The position numbers were made by a program, and so were the translations under genes. Shown in pieces: positions 58,238 through 64,000 of a stretch of 64,000 nucleotides of DNA. Each line of letters starts with the position of its first letter. Within the stretch, counting starts at the first letter, position 1. Origin of the DNA: Zarea fungicola (taxonomy: Eukaryota; Ascomycota; Sordariomycetes; Hypocreales; Cordycipitaceae); NCBI GenBank assembly GCA_900169235.1, contig FWCC01000129.1:62001-126000 (forward strand). The letters run 5' to 3'. The notes under the pieces are model-generated. The model searched no databases, had not been told where the DNA came from, and was given only the letters and a program-made list of their open reading frames with translations.

Positions 58238-61200
58238 ATTGGGATATTTCTTTTTTTTTTCTTTTCCCCTTCATTTTTGGGAGGCATTGTAGCAAATATT
58301 AGGGCAGGCGATTGGAGCTACCCTGGAGCTCATAGCGTCAAATTGGATATCCACGTATATGACTAGCACTTAACATATGATAGATTCTTATAGACATTTT
58401 ATGGAACTTTTTTTTCTTTATTTGGTTCATAACAAATGCTCCGTGCGCACAGTTTCCTGTTATTAGTTTTACTTGTAGCGGTTATACGTGTATTATCGTA
58501 GGCATAACCGCATCTGTGGCATGGACTGCATACAACCCTGCATGGCGAGCAAAAACCAGCCGTTGACGGAAGTAATACTTATACTGGTAACTCTGCGTTA
58601 CACTTGGCATGACAACTCCTAGTCACCGGGGACTATGTGATTAACTTCCTGAACGGTGTTTGGATATATTTTGGGTGCTGAAGCTTATGTAAACCAAAAC
58701 TCTCCTTCGCCAAACCAATAACCAAGGTAATTATGTTTGTAGCCACGAGCACGAGCGCCATTCCCCCCTAGCGTTACACCAGTTCTATGATCTACAAACT
58801 ACCAGCCACCCGCCTCCTGCTGGCTTAAAATTCCCTGGCTGTGTTTGTGGCATAACCCGAATAACAAGCCTCCTGCCGCCTTATCGGTGTGGAGAAATTG
58901 GGAAAGAACCTAATGAATCGTATGAACGCAGTACCAAATTAGACAAGTAAAAGACTTACGTAGGCTTCAACCTGGCCCCGTATCTACTTGGGACAATTAC
59001 AAACATATTTTGCAAATCACAGTATTTGGCAGTCGTAGCGTTGTTTCCATTTCCGCAAGCTAGCCTGTTTTAACTCTAGCTTTAGGGGGGGTGTAATAAT
59101 AGGGATGTTGAATGATCTTCACTTTCGCTTCCCCCGCCGTTTGCCTTTTAGCCGCAAGGAGCTGGCGAAGGATAATTAGAAGCCGAACAAAAATAGAATA
59201 CTCGGTAGAAAGTCAGCTAAAAAGTAACCCACCTGTCATAATTTTTGACCAAACAGGGTTCTGAGTTGCGGTGCATCCGGGGTGAAGAAGAGTACGAGTA
59301 ATTCCCAAGTGTATTCGCCTGGAGGTACAGGCATAAAAATATTTTTGCCAAGTCTTCAGCCTTTGATAGCCAAGCTTTCCTCCCGGTGATTAGCTGCAGA
59401 TCCCCATACTATATTGTTATTTTCCCCCTACGGCCTGTTGAGCCAACAAAAGAATCCATCATCGTTTCTAATCAATGACCTATAGGAGATATGCCGTGAT
59501 CTGTTGGTTTTTGGCTGATTCTTAGAGCTCAACCGTCGAACAACTCGGGCATCCGCCACGCCATGCTTGTTCCAAGCGGCCGTGTTGAGGCGAACGGCAT
59601 TGCCCCATGTGTCGCATGCGGAGCGTGGAATTCTAGGGGTGTGTACCAGTATGGACATGTAAATCAGTAATCACTGAAGGCCCCTGTATTTTATTTAGAC
59701 GTCTTTCCACTGTGTGTCATTTAAGCGAGAGCGAGTGTCCCGAATCATAGCTGGTCGTCTGGTCCATGCGACTGCGGTGAATGTAAGTACTCCATGTCGA
59801 ATCCGGGGCAGTTGCCAAGTGCCGCGACTGCCGGGTTGTGGCACGTCTACTTGCCGACATCCATGACTTGCTTCATTTGCAACACCCCTTAGTCATGCCA
59901 AAAACTGTTCAACCGAAAGGGGTGTGTGCGGACTTGAGTGTGGTCGCGACGTACTGGCAGGTTAAAAAAAAAGCCTGGACGCTAGGCCCTGCCATTTGGT
60001 GATTGATGGGCGTGATGGGTACACTGCTGCTGGCGAGGCACATAAACACGGCAGGCTCCGTGTACATCAAGACATTTTTTGAGGGAGGGGCTGATTCGCT
60101 TTCTCTATTTTGGAAATGGACATATCAGGGCATACTCTCGAGACTTGGCATCTGCTGCTTGTTGTGCGCCTCTGCCGCATTTGCCGGAGTACATAGCTTC
60201 TTCAGTGGAGGCCGTGCAAAAGCCGAAAATCTTTTGTTTTACCCCAAATAAATAGTGAAAGAAAAATCAGGGTTTCAAAAACGACAACTTCTTTTTTGTG
60301 CGAGGCTGAGGAAGGGGGGCAAGACATGGTAGAAGGCTACCCGAGCTTAATCTCAAGCTAATACAAATGAGGTGAGAAGAGTATCTAGTCACCGCGCAGT
60401 CGGCCATCGTCCGCGAGGCACCGAAGCGTTGGACTGGAAAGTGGGAGAGACCGAATGGATTTGCATTATTGTTTCGCTCTGTTCTATCAAGTAAGGTTGC
60501 TTTTCTTGGGTTGCCACCCATCATAATGTGACACTGCACAGAGCTTTGCTGTACTGGGCAAACTAATAAAGCGGTCTGCCAGTAATGTCGTATCCGGACA
60601 AATCCCGTTCAACTCAAAGAATCATGACATGGGTTTCGCTTTGTCTCTGGACGAAGTAAAATTATATTTCGACCTTGCGACAACGACAAGGCAGATAAAC
60701 CGAAATTCACCCGTACCTAATGCAAGCTAGAGAAAACCTAGGCTGTCTGTATTCTGTCAGTATTCTGTCAGGGTAAACGTTGCTCTGTTGGGGAACGCAG
60801 CATTCAATCACGAAAGCTTCACAAATGCCAATAATTCTATATGCTAGTAAAAATATTAAGAGAAGCCCCCGCCCCCAGCAAAGCAAGCGCACAGGGCTAT
60901 CCTCCTGTGTTGTATATAAATAGATGTATGAGACATTCTGGTGTCGTATCTTACCGGAACAATTTCTAAGACCTGAGCCGCACTGCACAGGCACTCAGAC
61001 ATGACCCTCATTAACAATGGCGCATGCTTTCCTTTGTTCTGCAATGCTTGTGTGCATATTCTGTAGGTGGGCCAATACTCTTTGATGTCCAGCAGGTACG
61101 TGCCTGTCTGGCTTCATGTGTTACTGACATGGTTGGCCGCCTAGCTGAGCAAGCCGAAATAGTCTAGGGGCCAGTTTTTGAGTTTTGGTAAGGGTGCGCC

Positions 61201-64000
61201 TCAATCTTCCCTTGTCTAACAGGCGCTGTCAAATTCCGGACTGCTACAGTGTGGCGTTATATCGAGCAGCCCCGTCGCGTGGCAATGGAGAGCGAAAGGA
61301 ATTGGGCGGTGGCGACGTCTCGGCTATCTACAAGCAGGCTGAGCATGGCTTTTGCTGTTCTCCTTCAATTCTGTTCCATCTCCAGCCCCTATTCGTGCCC
61401 CCCCAGCGATCCAGGCGCCGCTGTAGATTTGAGGCGTGGACGTGGCAAGATATAAAGAGCGGGTGTGGCCGACTGTCGCTGGCGAAGTTGGAATGCAGCA
61501 AGTTGGAGCATGCTACTGGTCGCGCCAGCCCAGCAACTGCCATTTGCCTCCTGTCAGTTCTCCGGCATTCCACAATACTTGTCGCAGACGGGTTGGCGTG
61601 CAGGCAGTGAGAGACAGACAGGGATTGGCAGAGCTAATAAGGTGGCCATCCACTTTGGCTACCACCGTCCAAGCCTGGTGACTGGCACCTGGCAGCTGTT
61701 GTGTCCAGCCTGTAAAATGTGCAATCTACTAAGTAGAAAAAGATGGCCATCAGTGTCCTGATATCGCAAAACCCTGGGTGATAAAAAGATGACTACAATT
61801 TACAAAGTTGGTTTGGCTCTTGCATCACTGTGAGGGCTTTGGATGATATCGGCAAAAAACATTCGCTGCAGCTTGAAAGGAACAAGGCTGCAGGATGCGC
61901 ACGGTAAATACCACTCTGCAGGCAAACGGGCGCTTGCCTGCTCAGATGCAACGCCGCCAACGGTTTACTTTTCGCCTTTGTCAGCACAAAGTATGCCCAG
62001 TAGGAAGAAGACGAAGAAGAAGAATAATAAATAAATCGGCAGAGGCCACGCAGCGCTTGGTCAACATGCCAAAAGAAACGATGTCGGAGTTTGAAAGCTC
62101 CGATGCGGATTCATACAAACTTGAGTATTTACCAGTAGTACTACCAGTCAGTAGACCTTCATTCCCCGGCCTCGCTCCAGTCCGCCCAATTTTCCCATGC
62201 TGATTTATAACGGGCCCTAAATAGCCTGGACGAACAAGAGCCTCCCTGTCTGTCTCGGTCTCCAACAAGCGGCCCTTTAGTGTTATCAAGTCCCAGTCAA
62301 ACCGGTAATCCACGTGCTGCTGGTCCACCCCAGCGCCACGTCAATAGTCTGTAACGTCCACGCCCAGGCCCAGGCCCACCCGCCAACAGGATGGCACACC
62401 CCCTTATTTTCCCCAGAATTATTTTGACCCCTTTCTGAGAACATATTATTAAATATGCGTACCGAATTAAAATGGCAGCCCTTGTCACGCATGATGCTAT
62501 TCCAAACTAGTGCAACTCTCCGCAGCTAGAGTCACTTGTGGTGGACCTCTTCCAGTAACAGGACATCAAACCACCCCCACATACATCGCAGTGGAATGCC
62601 ATTGCAAATGCACGGGATAATCGAGAATGCGCACTTTGCCGCAAACAAACGTTGGCTTATTTAATTCTCAACCGATTTACACCAAGTAGGCCAACGTATC
62701 CTGTTTGGCCACGGTCTCCTTCCTACAAGGACTAGCAGCTCTTGCTGATGGCCGGACTGGATGCTGGTTCACATATTGTTCCCTACTCAGGCCAGTGCTC
62801 CGTGCAGGATACCCCGGCCCCTCCACATCCCGGTGCCCTTCTGACTGGGTTTGCAGCTAGTAACACTGGAAAGCTAGCCAGCACAATCGTCTCCGACCGC
62901 TGAATTCCTTTAGTTTGTGTAAATATCAGACTATCTGAATCCATGGTGGTTTGCATGAAGATCTGCCTTGCAAAATCCGGAGTAGAGTGGCTGATCAATA
63001 ATACCAGGTGGGATTTATTGAAGCGACAGCACACGTGTACTTTGGTCTGGTTAATTGATGCTCCACACACATTACCATCCATTTGTTGGTGGGCTTATGA
63101 GGCTTGAGGGGATCGATATGGCGCAATGCCTCACTGGGCCACGCTTACCAGAATAATTGCGCACTGGGCGAATTTATTGATTCCAGTTGATATTGCACCC
63201 TAGTCTGAGCTTGCCAGTGCGAGTTTCTCCTTTCGTCACTGAATTGCTGCTAATGGATTTAAAATTGCTTGCTTAGTTAAGGAGCGCATTCGCATCAAAT
63301 TGAAATAGGGATGAAAAATGTAACGAATAAAAGAGAAAAGGAAGGCAGACAGCTTGAATTTTGTCGGGATCAGATGTTGTCGTCAGGCGACGTTCTGCGA
63401 AGATGTGTGAAGTTTACTGAGTTGGCGGTACCTGCAGCAAAGACACTCCAAACTGAATTGGAGCGACCCAGCTCTGTTGTGCTGGCTATTTTTGGGCTTT
63501 ATGGGTCGCCTCTTTGTTAGACAGTGTCTCGGGAGTCATGATGTCTCTGGGGACAATTGACTAAGGCTGGGCCTCAAGCGTGTGCTGACCCTTGATATGA
63601 GAAGAGCTCGGTGACATGCCGACAGCAGTCTTTGCAAGGAGATCTTGCGTGGCAGGTGGGCGTCGAGGTCATTCAAATTTGTCTCAACGACAGCCGGCGG
63701 TGGCACGCTAGCTGGCTATCGGGGACCTTGAGCTGAAGTGCAACTCTGAGAAAGGAGAGCCAAGCCCGTCGATCGACTTGGTGGCGCCGCAAGTCCAGGC
63801 CACAGTACAGTAGTACTCATAGTTGGAGACGGCAGGTTTCCGAAGCCTCCTCGCTGGGGGTTGGATCCTTCTGCGCCAAATCTAACGGGTAACGACCCTG
63901 TGGCTCTGGCTGCTAGGCCCAAGCTTGCCGCTACGTATATACCACCCGCCAGCAGCTCGTGATGTTCCAGTCATGTACCTCGACGGGGTGAAAGTAGCCA
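58238..64000. other. Gene-free right edge
   Basis: About 5.8 kb to the window end. Open frames up to 141 codons (61.2-61.7 kb) overlap one another in several frames and have no motifs. An 11-bp tandem duplication (GTATTCTGTCA twice) lies at 60749-60770. T-tracts just after 58240 are probably the ATPase transcript end. No RNA gene, transposon end or repeat array was recognised. Confidence 0.55.
60749..60770. repeat. 11-bp tandem duplication
   Basis: GTATTCTGTCA occurs twice in direct succession. It lies in the gene-free right edge. Confidence 0.8.

Overview
This window looks like nuclear DNA of a filamentous ascomycete, most likely a Sordariomycete and probably Hypocreales. The genes carry short spliceosomal introns of about 50-110 nt with GTAxGT-type donors. 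The protein set is typically fungal: PalI, Kog1, Skt5/Chs4, Cbp4, an AP-1-like bZIP and an App1-like phosphatase. No bacterial operons, rRNA, CRISPR array or intact transposon is visible. The species is not identified.

Layout. I support 14 protein genes and rebuilt their exons from reading frames and splice sites. In order: (1) 3121-5224 (-) Mcp2/ADCK1-like atypical kinase; (2) 6053-7319 (-) and (3) 8059-10085 (-), two adjacent single-pass membrane proteins of fungal surface type; (4) 14526-16621 (+) PalI/Rim9; (5) 18251-19804 (+) unknown acidic-patch protein; (6) 21771-23200 (+) choline/ethanolamine phosphotransferase; (7) 24217-25430 (-) AP-1-like bZIP factor; (8) 26291-28158 (-) cytosolic-type AspRS with unusual motif residues; (9) 30002-34374 (-) Kog1/raptor; (10) 36235-38980 (+) glycine-rich-domain (DUF1399-type) protein; (11) 40076-41801 (+) secreted, probably GPI-anchored App1-type phosphatase; (12) 42166-42703 (-) Cbp4; (13) 43240-45981 (-) Skt5/Chs4 with a CaaX end; (14) 48153-50030 (-) Gfo/Idh/MocA oxidoreductase; and last, single-exon, 54926-58237 (+) a type-II P-type ATPase. 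That makes 15 in total with the ATPase. Gene-poor stretches are 1-3.1 kb, 10.1-14.5 kb, 50.0-54.9 kb and 58.2-64 kb.

How they work together. There is no biosynthetic cluster. Several genes share the themes of cell surface, ion and pH response (PalI, Skt5, the two surface proteins, the anchored phosphatase, the P-type ATPase) and nutrient or stress signalling (Kog1, bZIP). Linkage alone does not show that they act together. Non-coding sequence holds a recurring AGGTACCT-type palindromic motif in a few intergenic blocks, a 33-bp tandem repeat, an AT microsatellite, and a two-base N gap inside a small inverted repeat.

The best candidates for new biology are the tandem surface-protein pair, the P-type ATPase with altered cation-site residues, the anchored phosphatase with a changed catalytic motif, and the zinc-ribbon plus Gly/Cys-tail protein. 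Each is a divergent member of a broad family; I did not find a clearly new multi-gene system.
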